NCBI GenBank assembly: GCA_963930775.1
Contig: OZ005706.1
Coordinates: 62,001-126,000, forward strand
Reading direction: 5' to 3'
From: Cliona cf. orientalis
Taxonomy: Eukaryota; Porifera; Demospongiae; Clionaida; Clionaidae
Length of the DNA stretch: 64,000 bases
A program made the translations under genes and the position numbers. Positions 18,440 through 29,737 of the stretch are shown here, piece by piece (within the stretch, counting starts at the first letter, position 1; each line of letters begins with the position of its first letter). Under the pieces are notes generated by a model that was not told where the DNA came from, did no database searches, and was given only the letters and a program-made list of their open reading frames with translations.

Positions 18440-18845
18440 CCCATCATTCAATACTGCCATCTACAGAGGGAGATCCCACCACTCAAGCATATCAATACTG
18501 CCACCTACAGAGAGAACCATGATCACATGATAGTCATATGACAACATTCTCAAATTAATGCACACTCACCATTAACGTGACAAGCCCAAGATATAATGCA
18601 ATGTTCAGGCAAGAGAGAGAGAACTGGGCCACTGCATCAGACTTGAGAGACATCCAGATCCTTCTACAGAACACACCACGTTTAGGCAAGACAGAGAATC
18701 AGGCCACTAGCTGCATCCAACTTGAGAGACATCCAGAACATTCTACAGAACACACCATGTTCAGTCAAGAGAGAGAGAAAGAGAGAAATGGGCCACTGCA
18801 TCCGACTCAAGATCAAGAGACATCCAGATCAATCTACACAATAAA
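18440..18845. repeat. Minisatellite, units of about 50 and 85 bases
   Basis: Two units of ATACTGCC(A/T)(C/T)CTACAGAG are followed by about three imperfect units. Each of these carries GGGCCACTGCATC-like, GAGAGACATCCAGA and TTCTACAGAACACACCA segments. Non-coding in appearance. Confidence 0.75.
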
Positions 18846-19529
18846 ATGAGAGGGTTGCTGCAAAATGACGCCAATATTCACCTCGGTCTCCTCCACTGGC
18901 TGCATGGTGAAGGGGGGAGAACACTCGCGACACTGAACTGCTGGGCTAAAGTATGAAAATTACAACAGTTGTAAATTAATTAATGACTATTATAGCAACA
19001 AGTCATTTACCTGAAGGAAAAAAATCCTTGGCATGAAATTTTCACTTTGCAGGATGCTTCACCAACCAGCTAGTACCTGTACAGGGGAGGACTCGTGTAC
19101 TGGCGTGTGCACATCAAAAGACATGGTGAAAAAAAATGGCAAGATAGAGCAAAAAAAGTCACTTTCCTGAGAAAAATCTTCTCTTGTGGTGTTGGCTCTG
19201 CACCTCCACGAATGTTGGATAATCCGCAGAAGATATAAAACTCCACAATGTATAGAGATTGGATGCTTCAAAACCAGAATATTTTACCAAATCACCCCAC
19301 CCACCATTTTTGGTGCACACACAAACTATGCAGTATATTAACTGGAAATTGCCAATAGAATTCAACTCTGGGCTGACAACACACCACAACCAATACCATA
19401 GCAGATTTTCGGACTTGACGACCATTGCCCATTGAAATCAACTAGGAACGATCTTCGTCATCTTCTATATAGGACTTGCCTTCACCTTTTGGACTTTGTT
19501 CAGCTACATGTAAAAAGCTTTTCTTCATC

Positions 19530-19870
19530 TAGCACTTGCTTCACCCCAGACACCTTCACCTAGAATGACTGCACTCTAGGACTTGCTTCACTGAGGACTT
19601 GTCTTCACCTCAGACAACTTCACCCAGAGAAACTTCACTCTAGGACTTGCTTCCGTTGTGGCCTTATCACCTCAGACATCTTCACCTAGAATGTGAACAC
19701 TCTAGGACTTTCTTCACTGAGGACTTGTCTTCACCCCAGACAGCCTCACCCAGGATGCAAACAATCTGGGGATTAGCTTCACTGAGGACCTGTTCACCAC
19801 CTCACCTAGAGCGACACTCTGGGATTTGCTTCACTGAGGACTTGCCTTCACTTAAAACTGCCACCTAATG
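19530..19870. repeat. Minisatellite with CTAGGACTTGCTTCACT units
   Basis: About six to eight imperfect tandem units of roughly 45-60 bases built from CTAGGACTTGCTTCACTGAG, GACTTGTCTTCACC and CAGACA(A/G)C(T/C)TCACC. Slippage-type array; no coding function is inferred. Confidence 0.8.
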
Positions 19871-20004
19871 CTTTAGTCTACTCCGAAGGCTCACAAACGA
19901 GCAACAAGCTGCTAAACACAACAGGCAATCGTCGTCAACTGTCCCCTATTACTGAACTTGATAGTTGTTCAGCCACAAATGGATACTATTGGCAATACTT
20001 CCAG

Positions 20005-20165
20005 ACAAACAGCAGTAATAATTAGCTTTAATTTTCATTTTCAAAAAAATGCAATTTAAAGCCAAAATGGACAACTTTCTTACAATGTTATTATTAGTAG
20101 TATTTCCAACCAGCAATAGTAATTAGCTTTAATTTTCATTTTCAAAAAATGCAAATTAAAGCTGA
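20005..20165. repeat. Direct repeat of an AT-rich 50-base segment
   Basis: ATTAGCTTTAATTTTCATTT then TCAAAAAA(A)TGCAA(T/A)TTAAAGC occurs at about 20018-20063 and again at about 20114-20163. Nothing else is seen in it. Confidence 0.7.
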
Positions 20166-20419
20166 AGTGCATAGTAAATACTGCATGATTTATGCATAAG
20201 CACCAAATACACACTTCCTCCCCCCCCCCTCTCTCACACAGAGCACAACTGACCGTAAAAAGGAAAATCTGGTCGGTGAAGAAATGCAATATCCTAATGT
20301 TCTCGCTTCCGCAGGCATCGAAATACCTGCAGAAACGAGAGAAAGAGAGAGTAAAATTTAGAACATACACTTGCAATTTCTTTAATACTAGTTGACCAAA
20401 ACTAGCTATAAGTTACCAG

Positions 20420-21000
20420 TGCACTCTTAACAATTTCGATCCGTCATCAGCATCTGCCCGCAGTGCCGAAACACCGCAGACAGACATCGCCCCGAAGGAC
20501 TCCGGCGCACACTAAGCGCATGCACCGTGTGCCTGGTCCCGTACGAGTCCAGTCCGCGAGCCAGACCACTGGGGGAAGAAGGATCTGGCTCCAGCGAGGC
20601 TAGACAAGCCGGTAGACCAAAATCATCAGAGTACACACAGCAACATCTATGATACCCAACACCCGCTCTCCCTGACGTGACAGACTAAAAGTTTGCGAGA
20701 ACAACTGCCCTGCACAAGAGCCAGACATACACCAGGAACGGCAGCCCGGGAACTACCACCCCAGCATAAGCTGGTGATACTCTCAATACATATCACAGCG
20801 AACTCAACGGAACTACGCGAGCCATCAATTCCTCTCTCGCGCGAGTCGTGGCGCCTAAATTTGCACAAGACGTGCGGGCCAGACACGTCCCTTGCGACAA
20901 AAACTCGACAACAAATTTATTGAGCCTAACTTATCGAATTCGCTGCAAACATGCGGGCCAGACACATTTACAACGATCCGAAACATGAAAACATCGGACA
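20420..21000. other. CpG-rich unassigned segment
   Basis: Richer in C, G and CpG than the sequence on either side, with many short frames but none that resembles a known protein. GCGGGCCAGACAC recurs (about 20875 and 20950). It could be a promoter or a first exon of an unseen transcript. I cannot name a function. Confidence 0.4.
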
Positions 21001-21714
21001 GGGCACGGCTCGCAAGAAGGGAATTGATGGCAACATTTTTTTTTTTTTTACCAGGGGTCCTCCAGACTCACCAGAGAACTTACTAGACAAGGGAGAAGGG
21101 TAGGGGATAAAGAGGTAATGTGTGCCTGCATGAGAGATGCGCGTATCCGAAATATGGTGAGCCTGGCACGGATCTAGAGCTAGCTACAATTTAAACTAAT
21201 TGCGCGCTCCCACATACGCCTGCAAAATTAAAAGAAAATTTATCTAACTTATCTTTCACTGGCAAATCCTAAAAGATACAGGCCACCGAGATCTCCCATC
21301 ACAGCCCCTCAAGCTGCTAATCGCCGCGCATCTTGGCCCTTGCTGCTGCAGGTTTGAATCTTCCAGACGCTTCGAGGTCAGCTGTCTCACGGTTCGGTGG
21401 GATCGGGGAGGGGTTGTGGTTCTATTTGTAGTAAAGAGGGAGGGCCTAGCCGCGACTGTGGCTAGGCTTGTAATTAGTACACGTGTACATACGTGCATAG
21501 CGCGCATGCGTGCAGCTCAGCGCGCGCCGTGGATGTACTAGTGCGCATGCGTGAGTCTTTGATGGAAAGGTAAAGGTCGTTAATAATGCATGCGTTGTGA
21601 CGACCTATACCTAATGGCTGCGCTTTGAGTAGTGATTCTTGGTCAGGCCATGGATTATTTATGATCAGGCGCAGACGGTAATGTCCTTCCTCCGATCGCC
21701 TAGAGGAGTAGCAC

Positions 21715-24700
21715 ATGCACAATACTAAAGTGGTTGGTGAATATCCGTCGGGCGCAGGGCAGCCGGGATGGAGAAAGGAGGAAGAGGGTATCAGGGATAT
21801 GAGATCGGAGAGGGGGAGAGCTACTCTAGTGGGAAAGATGACATCAAATGAACAGGGAGAGTTGATCTTAGAGGGAACCATGGGCGATATCAACTACAGA
21901 CTGGTCAGCAAATGATGCCCTACACCATAACAATAATGACAATGTACCATAAAGTTCTAATTGCAGCGCCAAAAAAATAATTCAGAATCTCGCTTGGCAT
22001 TCCCATTAGAACGTTTAAAGATTACTTAAGGTGCCAATTTTCTATATCTCTGACTGTATTTTGAGCTACAATTAGAACGATAATAATATTATCCAATGCC
22101 AAGTGGTGCTAACATTAGAATGGCGCTGTTACTAGAACTTTTACTTTTACTGTACATGTGTTAATATGCAGGTGATCATGAGTGGGTGTGGCTACAACGT
22201 GAGACTTGGTGAAGTGGTAGTGATCAAGGAGTGGTGCTACATCCCTCCCAGTAGGCAGCTCCCTATAGCCTAATGTACTGCATAATTATACATAATGCAT
22301 AAATATGTGCATGGTTCTTGTGGATATGTAGCTAAGAGGAGCAGTGGCTATCTCGAGGTGGTGGATATGGAGCGACTCGCTAGTGACGTCGACTCTACAG
22401 CATCAACAAACCTCTCACCTGACGAAATATTCAGTGTAACATCTCTCAAAGACAGCATAAGGTGCGTAATGTGACGACTGGGAGAGGAAAGAGATGTGTT
22501 TGTGTGATTTTATTAGGACAAAGACTCTACCTTCTCGAGCTAAGCTGAACATCACTGGAGCTGTCAGTGCAATAGGAGAAGTGCTCAAGTGAGTGATAAC
22601 TAATACTAGAATATTTTTGCCATCCTCCCTCGATCTCTCTCTCTCTCTCTCTTTCCTTCTCCATGGAGGAATGGGCCTGGAGGCAGCTGTACATTTGCAG
22701 TAGAACTAAGAGATTCCAGTGATCCTTTAGAACGCTATGGAGTACTTGTCCAGGTGAAACAATTGTTCATTATCGGCAAAGCAATGGAAATATCTTGTGT
22801 ATATGTGTTGATGATCCAGACCCCCTCTCTTCTCCACATGTCCAAACTGTTAGTCCTTCACGAGATTTATCTCTTCACTGAACTAAGAGACATGCTCATG
22901 AACAAGGTGAGTCATGGTACATGTATATAATTAATTTTTATGATCTGTGAAATTTTATCATTAAATCCTGCTTTTCCAGGGAGCGTGCTCTGAGAGGCGA
23001 GTGCTAGCGACCACAGCTCATTCCACGATCCAGAGCTATGACCACACCTCCTTGCAGTGTCAACCTCCACACAGCAAAAGAATGAGGAGAGACTGTGGGT
23101 CATGTGACATGCCACTCCCACAATCCAAGTCACATGACATGCCACTGCCACAGTGCACTAACTCAGATTTCATCTCCTACAAAGTATGATTAAAATCTTA
23201 AGAAACTGCTCATAGCATTGACTATTTTTACTTGTGGCCCAGGGTATTCTAACCGAGTGTATTTTGCCTGAGGCTGGTCTCTACAGACTCGATAACAGCG
23301 TACTACTCTACTTGCATGACCGCAGCTGCCTAGATGGTGGGTGTGGCCTTAGACGAGGCGCCTCCGTTGAGCTCTACAACGTCCATGCCTTGAAATTGCC
23401 CTCCCACCTCCTCTTGGTATGTCCCCCGGCCCTACTTCTGCATTATTTGGAGATTGATTAATTTTGTGATTGTTGTTGAGCTCAGTGTGTGTCAGGGTTC
23501 TACTGCTGTGCCAAGAGTATGGTGCATGTTTCTCAATTTTCTCAATTTTCAACCGAGTCAGAACAATTTAAGGTAGTATATAGTCTTGCTAAAATATTAA
23601 TTAATGTTGAATTCTGTTAATTAACTTGCTGCAGCCGTTTCTGTCTCAGAACAAGCTGGCCAAGTTCTTGAGGAAGTACTCGCCCAGGGACGTGGCCTAC
23701 CTACTCCATACATTCCTCTCACTGAAGGAAAGGTAATACCAATACTTCATCCAAAATAAGATAAATTATTTCTTTTGGGGGTGGGGGATCAGTTGTGTAT
23801 TCTTCCTCTAGCTATGGTTTGGAGACTGCCTTTGCGATTGTCAAAGAGGTGGCCGTCATTGCTGGGATCTCTCCCCTCGACAAAGACACAATGGCCGACT
23901 TCTTCTCCTCTCCACATGACTGCCCCTTCATGAGGACACGGGATCACCATGGCAACCACCCAGTGGCGGCCGCTAGTCTCAGTGACTTCATGAAGTCAGT
24001 GGAGCAGATGATTTCGGTGGGCGGAGTTAAATGGAGCGGCCTAGAACAACAGCTGCCTCCGACTACTGCTGAATCAGCAGCTTCGGTCCTCCCGGGAGGT
24101 CACCAGGAGAGACGGCACTGGTCATACACAACCATCGCTAGCTCAGATGCCCCAGCACAGGTAAATAGCATTTATATAGAGTGCAGCTTGCACAACTGAC
24201 AAAATTTAATTTATTTTGCGCCATATTTTCTTCGTTTTTTCTATCAGGTGCTAGTGGGTCATATGGATTGCTGTGAAAAGACGGGCTATGTCACAATTGC
24301 TGACTCCACTGGCAACGTCCCCCTCATCTCCATCATGTTGCCACAGCAACAAAGCTCCGCCCACTCTCCCCTCAACTTGGACCCACTGAATGCTGTCACC
24401 ATGGGGAGCACAGTAGTTCTCTCTGGAGTAACCGTCTATGTTGAGAAAATGTCTCCTGGATTTCTGCAAAACGATTCCAATCCAGCCTCTCATGTGATAT
24501 ACATCAGTGCTACCCTCTGCACACCCATTGCCAGCACTGCTGCAGTGAGACAGAGAGAATCATCAAAAACTAACAGACCTCTCTACTTCCATGTGATAAA
24601 CAAGAACTGTGTGGTGGTGCGACCAAGCGGCCTGATGTTCTCTGCTCACTCTGTGATCGGTGAATCATTGGAAACACTGAAGGAGAAGAGAGAGGAAGAT

Positions 24701-27081
24701 AAGAAAGATGGCAGAGAGCCAGTAGCTGAGGTGGCTCTAAGCTTCACAGAGAAGGCTTTCAAATGGTACTCCTACGTTGTGAATGGCGGGACATACTCCC
24801 TCAACTCCTCTGAGAAGCTGTCTTCAATCAGTGAGCTGAGTGATATTGGATTTCTCCAAGTGACGTCAGACATGAAACTGCAGCGTATTGACTACTCTTC
24901 TCCCCAACAGATCATGTATGATACGACTGATCTGATTGACACGGCCACCCTCCCGGGATTCATCAGACACAAGGACACCCACCAGCGAAAAAGGTGCAGT
25001 ATCTTCCTGTTACAAAAATCTTCTATGTGCTTAAGTTGTAATTGTGACTGAATATGAGAAAATAGACAATTAATTTTGCAATATAATTTCATTTTCCAAC
25101 AAAATGTGGGAAAAATGAGAATTTTTAAATTTTCTGTTTTTCAATCCTCTGGAAAATGTAGATTTTTGGCTTCATATTGATATATGTGGTTGCAGCATGT
25201 AAACGTTAGTTATGAGCAAAAGTATTTGCTCGGACACATACAATTATTTTCCAAAAAAACAAATGTATCTACCCGACTACATAAAAATGGTCATAACTTC
25301 ACTTGTGATCAATATTTTTTCATGAAACTTGCACCATTGGATTCAGCACACACAGAGCTATCAATCCATGCCAAAAACTCAGTTTTTATGAAAAATTGCA
25401 AATGGTCTATTTTTCCATAACAGATCACAATTATTTTCTTTTTTTGCTATAGCACATCAACTGAGCTCTTCTCGCTAAGGGGTGTGGTGACTAGCCACGA
25501 GTACCGTGTTCATAGCTCCGCCCTCCTGGCCCCTCCCACTACCGCATCCACCAGTCAACAACACCACGACACCATTCTGGCATTGAGAGTTCAAAGTTCA
25601 ACCTATCCAGACTCCATCATGGTGTACTATGGATTGAAGGCGGGGCAACCACACCCACTAGGACTGCTGCCAGGCTCCGTGGTAACCTTTCACTCTCTGC
25701 TGCATCGTACCTCAAAGAATGGCAACGTTTACTGTGAGAGCACGGCTTCCAGCAGTATCACCATACACTCAATCAATGCTGTGAGTGCATGTGCAATTAA
25801 TGCCGTATAGCTGGAAATATTATTGGCGGGAATTAAATTTGGCGGTTGAGCCCAAAATCGCTATTGCAAGAATATTGGTGGATTTAAATTTGTTGCTTCG
25901 GTACAGGATAGCCATACGTATATATGCGAGTAGGAAATTTTGGCGGATTTTAATTTGGCAGTTGTAATATAGACCGCCAAACCGCCAAACTTAATTCCCC
26001 GCCGAATTTTCCGGCTATACCGTATTGTAGTAGTTTGCACTAGGCATGACATATCTGTCTGCACATAGGTTTCTCCTGCCGCAATGCCTCACAGATCGAC
26101 CTCTGACCTCACCCCTCAGCTGCTTTCGCTGCCGTCAGTCTATCTCAGTGATGTAATCCAGTCTCTTCTGATTGGTCGCCTCACCGCGAGGATCATCTGC
26201 GTCCAGTGTCGACTGACGTCGGTACAGTGGGTCTCCCTGCAGTACAAGTGCCAGGGGTGTGGCTGCCCCGTTGTCGATGGTGTGTGTATGTCTGTATGTC
26301 CTCACCATAGACCCTTTCTGAAGGCAGAGGCAAGGTACCATATTATTATACGTAAGAAAAAATATTTATTGGTATAATACAAGGGTTCCCCCCTTACATT
26401 TGTAATTGTGAGGTTACAGCTGGTTACAGTAGGTTACGGCAGGTTACAGTAAGTTGCAGTCTACCATAACTTACTGTAACCTGCCCAATTACATGTGGAT
26501 ATTTTGTTGTGGTAACATTATAGTATAATTATTTTTTCAGAGTCATTTTGGATGATGGTAGTGGAGAGGGTCACCTGTATGCCAGCGATGATATGGTGAG
26601 AGAGGTGATGGGCGTGGCTCTCAAGGAGTGGGCGGAGCTTAAAGAGATTGTCATCAAGATTGGTCACCTGACTTACACCAGGAGCTCTCTTGAGCAACAG
26701 CAGGTAAGGATCACCCTGACCAAAAGAAGAATGTTATTGTACTGAATTAATTTTATGTTCTAGGATGTTTCTGGGAAGCTACTGACTGTTGAGAGCCGAG
26801 GTAGGAAGATGGTGGCTGAGCTGTCAACAAGACCCTCCCTCCATCGAGCGTTGAAGGTCTATTGTCAGCCATTTGTGAGCTCGGCAGCGCTCCAGGAGTG
26901 TGTGTTGGGTCAGAGGCAGCAGGTGAGAATGAGGTTCAACACCCTCTCTCTCCCGCGGCTGCAGCTCAGGGCCCTGGCTCTACTGGAACTGACCAATGAC
27001 AGTGTCAACACAGGAGTGTGCAGCGCTATCACCAAACAAATGATCTCAAAGCTAGAACAGTTGAGAACTAAATCAAATTGA
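21715..27081 (+). CDS. CTC1: CTC1, largest subunit of the CST telomere-replication complex
   Basis: Scaffold of the CST (CTC1-STN1-TEN1) single-strand DNA-binding complex, which recruits polymerase alpha-primase to telomeres. About a dozen exons, the longest at about 24248-24993. Features that track human CTC1 include VIKEWCYIPPSAKRSSGYLE, ILTECILPEAGLYRLDNSVL and GLLPGSVVTFHSLLHR with NGNVYCESTASS. A late OB-fold carries a zinc ribbon (YKCQGCGCP then VCMSVCPHH) followed by VILDDGSGEGHLYASDDMV. The last exon ends MISKLEQLRTKSN. ATG 21838 (MTSNEQGELILEG) is an alternative start in the same frame. About 100 residues of the human N-terminus have no visible counterpart, so upstream exons may be missing. 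Introns hold a small MITE (21951), a family C copy (25040), an AT-rich MITE (25800) and a hairpin (26440). Confidence 0.9.
21951..22139. mobile_element. Small inverted-repeat element in CTC1 intron 1
   Basis: The left end AGTTCTAATTGCAGCGCCA pairs imperfectly with the right end (reverse complement AGTTCTAGTAACAGCGCCA). About 190 bases. Internal TTAGAACG motifs recur. Non-coding. Confidence 0.6.
25035..25440. mobile_element. MITE family C, copy 2 (reverse, diverged)
   Basis: Left end TGTGACTGAATATGAGAAAA, right end (reverse complement) TGTGATCTGTTATGGAAAAA. The interior matches the copy at 17068 in reverse, including ACTTGTGATCAATAT and GAAACTTGCACCATTGGATT. Lies in a CTC1 intron. Confidence 0.75.
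25800..26025. mobile_element. AT-rich MITE with GGCGGTT inverted repeats
   Basis: Left GCCGTATAGCTGGAAATATT and right (reverse complement) ACGGTATAGCCGGAAAATTC, followed on both sides by GGCGGG, AATTAA and TTTGGCGGTT. The inverted repeats are roughly 45 bases with small gaps. The interior has further GGCGG-type motifs. Lies in a CTC1 intron. Confidence 0.75.
26440..26483. repeat. Perfect 16-base-pair intronic hairpin
   Basis: CAGGTTACAGTAAGTT (26440-26455) and its exact reverse complement (26468-26483) flank a 12-base loop. The left arm lies in a short GGTTAC(A/G)G tandem repeat. Sits in a CTC1 intron. No function is known. Confidence 0.6.
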
Positions 27082-27382
27082 TGATTTTTTTTACAATCAT
27101 AATATTATTAATTATTATGACCTTCATCCAGCCAGTCCATGCCATGTATGCAACAGTGCATCAGATTCTGCAATTTCATTCAAAATTTAAAAAAAACTCA
27201 AAAAATAATAATATATTTATGATAAAGTTTAATGACAGAGTGAGAGTCGGCCATACGAGTTAATGAACACATAATAATAATAAGCTTCTAATTATAAAAG
27301 TTACAAACACACTACAGCAGTAACACCCAGATCAACCAAAATTTAACGTACAAATGTTCAAAATTTTCACCATAGCAATCAG
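27082..27382. other. Tail-to-tail intergenic region CTC1 / HSDL1
   Basis: About 300 bases, AT-rich, containing the two converging 3' UTRs. Nothing else is seen. Confidence 0.5.
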
Positions 27383-29638
27383 TCAAGTTGTTTGTGGCAC
27401 TTCAGCCAGTGGCAGCGGTGGATCGGTTGGTGGGTGTGGTCCCAGAGGAGGTGGGTGTGGTGAGCCGGGCCTTGATCGGTTGGGATGATATGACACTCTG
27501 GCAACACTTGGAATGACCAGCACTCTAGACATCTTGACAACAGAGCTCCTCCTCCCCATGCTTGGCGAATGCTCGGGCAGGAGGGAGCTAGCTCCAGCTG
27601 CAGCTGCTGTAGACGAATTGGACATCCTCCTAACTGACGATCCGTTGAATATGAATCCTCCAGGGGCCACCGACCCCCCAGGGGACGGTAATATTGGCAT
27701 TCCCCCAGTAGCAGCAGTAGCCCCCTCAAGAGGAGTCGAGGTGATTGGATTTTCCCATCGATGACCAGCGGAAAGCGGTCTGGGGGCAGTGGGTGTGGCC
27801 ACCTCGCTGTTGCTATGGTGATCCTGCCCCTCAAGAAAGGGGGCCGAGGCAGTGCTAAATCTCTTTGAACGCTTAGGGGATCCAGGGGGTTCGAACGTGG
27901 AAATTTTCCTCTGGGGGCTGGGGGTGCGGCGGAGGCTTAGATCGGGGACTCGGCTCTCAGTGGAGTTATAGCGAGCACGCTCAAAGTTTCGTGGGACGTA
28001 GTGTCTTCTTCGGGTGAACTGATGCTCGTGGTTTCTCTCTCTGGCTAGTTTGACTTCTCTCCTCGTCCTAGTGTGGTCAAAGAGGACAGCTCGCACCCAG
28101 AGCCACCGCGGAATCAACGACCAACACCAATGCTGAAAACAATGTCAGCAGTTATAAGAATTATGAATATTTTACAGTATTATACACTACCCAGTAGAGA
28201 TCTAGTAACAGTTACCTTAAGGACACTTTTGTTTGCGGGTATATACTAAATTTAGCAAAATTAGCAATTTGCCTAATTTTCGCCAAAAATTGTACCCGCA
28301 AATATTAATATTTTCAACATTTTCGAATAAATAGAATGCTAATTTTAAAATTGCTAAAATGAGTACCCACTAAATGCGCTTTTTTCCGAAATCCGCTAAA
28401 ATTTGTACCCGCAAATAATCGTAGCCCTATGGCACTACGTACCTGCAGTGCATGAGGCCAGTAGCCGGCCGTATGAGAGGAAACTCCAAACGTCGACAGA
28501 GCATGTTGTACATAGGCAGAGGGGCTCGGGGTGAACAGAGTGGACCAAGACGACCTACTGATGTTACAGGGCAGCAGCGTCTGAGTGGATGGAGAGAAGG
28601 ATGATAGTTTGAAGAAGAAAGTGAACAGCAGCCACTAACCTGGACGACGATTCCTTTATGCTGGTTCTCGTACTTGAGAGCTCGAGAGAAGTTGTTAAGA
28701 TAAGCCTGAACATATACAGAAAAATGTTCACAAATTCACAATTTTTAAAAATATTATCTGGCTTGACTCACCGCAGTGGCAGTATATGCAGTTAGCAGTG
28801 GAGTGGGCGGAGTGAGAGCAGCCATAGAACAGACATTGATGATAGCGCCCCTCCCCCTCTCAACCATCTGTGGGAGGAGCATGTGTGTCATGACTGTGGG
28901 CGCCACAACATTGACATCCATCAACTCCCACATACAGCGATGAGGCACCAGGGCAAAGTACTGAGGATGCTCATAGCAAGCTGACTGGTTGTTCACTGCA
29001 AGAGAAGAGAGGGGGAGAGAGAGAGATGGCCATATTTTCTGGGGAGGGGAGCTAGGCTACATCACTCACCTAAGATTCCAACTTCAAAGTCATGCAGTAT
29101 GTCGTGGATCTCCTGGAACACTGTTGGTCCAAGGGAGAAGCTGGCATGGATGCCATACACCGTCACATTGTGCTCCGTCTCTATGGAAACACACATTTGA
29201 TAGAAAGGAATGTACTGCTAAAGCAGAAGGCGCTCACGTAGTTCACTGACGATGGTGACCAGCTGATCGTAGCTACTGCTGATAAGAACAATGTTCATCC
29301 CCCTCCTTGCAAACTGATTGAATGTGAAACACAGAATTTATATGGCCTTAATTTCAAAATTTATCAACTTGTAGACTTACTTCATGGGCATAGGCCATTC
29401 CAATTCCCGAGGTTCCACACGTAATGACAGCCCATTTTCCAAACCTCTTCGACAAGTCGCATCGTTTGTAACTTCCCAAAGGGATGAAGTAAGTTCGGAC
29501 GCCTTTCACGGCGGTTTTGAAGAAGGCGGCGCAGCGAGTAGCCCCATATAGCACTCCAGCGTAGAATAGAGTGTCAATAGCTGTCTGAACTGGCCTCAGC
29601 ACTTCTTCCACTAGCTGAAATACGTGCCCGTCTCCCAT
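27383..29638 (-). CDS. HSDL1: Hydroxysteroid dehydrogenase-like protein 1 (SDR) with long C-terminal extension
   Basis: Short-chain dehydrogenase/reductase family member; in vertebrates HSDL1 is mitochondrial and thought inactive. It opens MGDGHVFQLVEEVLRPVQTA. The Rossmann motif is WAVITCGTSGIGMAYAHE, followed by FARRGMNIVLISSS and VGILVNNQSACYEHPQYF. Then come GAIINVCSMAALTPPTP, TAYTATAAYLNNFSRALKYE and VVQTLLPCNIS. Alignment with human HSDL1 (SASKAYLDHFSRALQ) places Ala where the catalytic Lys of the YxxxK motif belongs, although the Tyr is present. Human keeps Lys but has Phe for Tyr. After the SDR fold (PRWLWVRAVLFDH) comes a basic, Ser/Pro-rich tail of about 220 residues coded by one exon, which human HSDL1 lacks. 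A MITE (28213-28432) lies in an intron. Paired head to head with UQCRH. Confidence 0.9.
28213..28432 (+). mobile_element. MITE family A, copy 3
   Basis: Starts TACCTTAAGGACACTTTTG and ends GCAAATAATCGTAGCCCTA. Same family and orientation as 10482 and 55927. In an HSDL1 intron. Confidence 0.8.
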
Positions 29639-29737
29639 TTTTGCTGATTGAACCGATATTCTGAATAAAGCGCAGCCGAGTTGTTCTAAATAATGAGCAC
29701 CAAGCAAGAAGGCCGCACGTGACCAATTGAGACCAAA
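29639..29737. promoter_or_regulatory. 99-base divergent promoter HSDL1 / UQCRH
   Basis: Contains AAATAATGAGCACCAA (29688-29703), which recurs in the next divergent promoter, and GCACGTGACC (29715-29724), an E-box of the CLEAR/USF type. The UQCRH start overlaps AAAATGGCGGC, the YY1 consensus often found at start codons. The 16-base element ends exactly 34 bases before the UQCRH ATG. Confidence 0.65.

Larger units (their letters stand above)
17739..21714. other. 4 kb repeat-rich gap between RCAN and CTC1
   Basis: The only long stretch without a convincing gene. It holds an AT-rich part (17.7-18.2 kb), two minisatellites (18.45-18.85 and 19.5-19.87 kb), a duplicated AT-rich segment (20.0-20.17 kb) and a CpG-rich part (20.42-21.0 kb). 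Upstream exons of CTC1 could lie here, because the visible N-terminus is shorter than in vertebrates. A possible isolated minus-strand exon (about 18882-18946) is described in the findings. Confidence 0.6.

Noticed and set aside
19159-19425. 88-codon minus-strand frame in the RCAN-CTC1 gap
   Set aside because: No recognisable domain, no splice context, AT-rich; treated as chance.
21474-21893. 139-codon minus-strand frame upstream of CTC1
   Set aside because: Overlaps the probable CTC1 first exon on the other strand and shows no family features.
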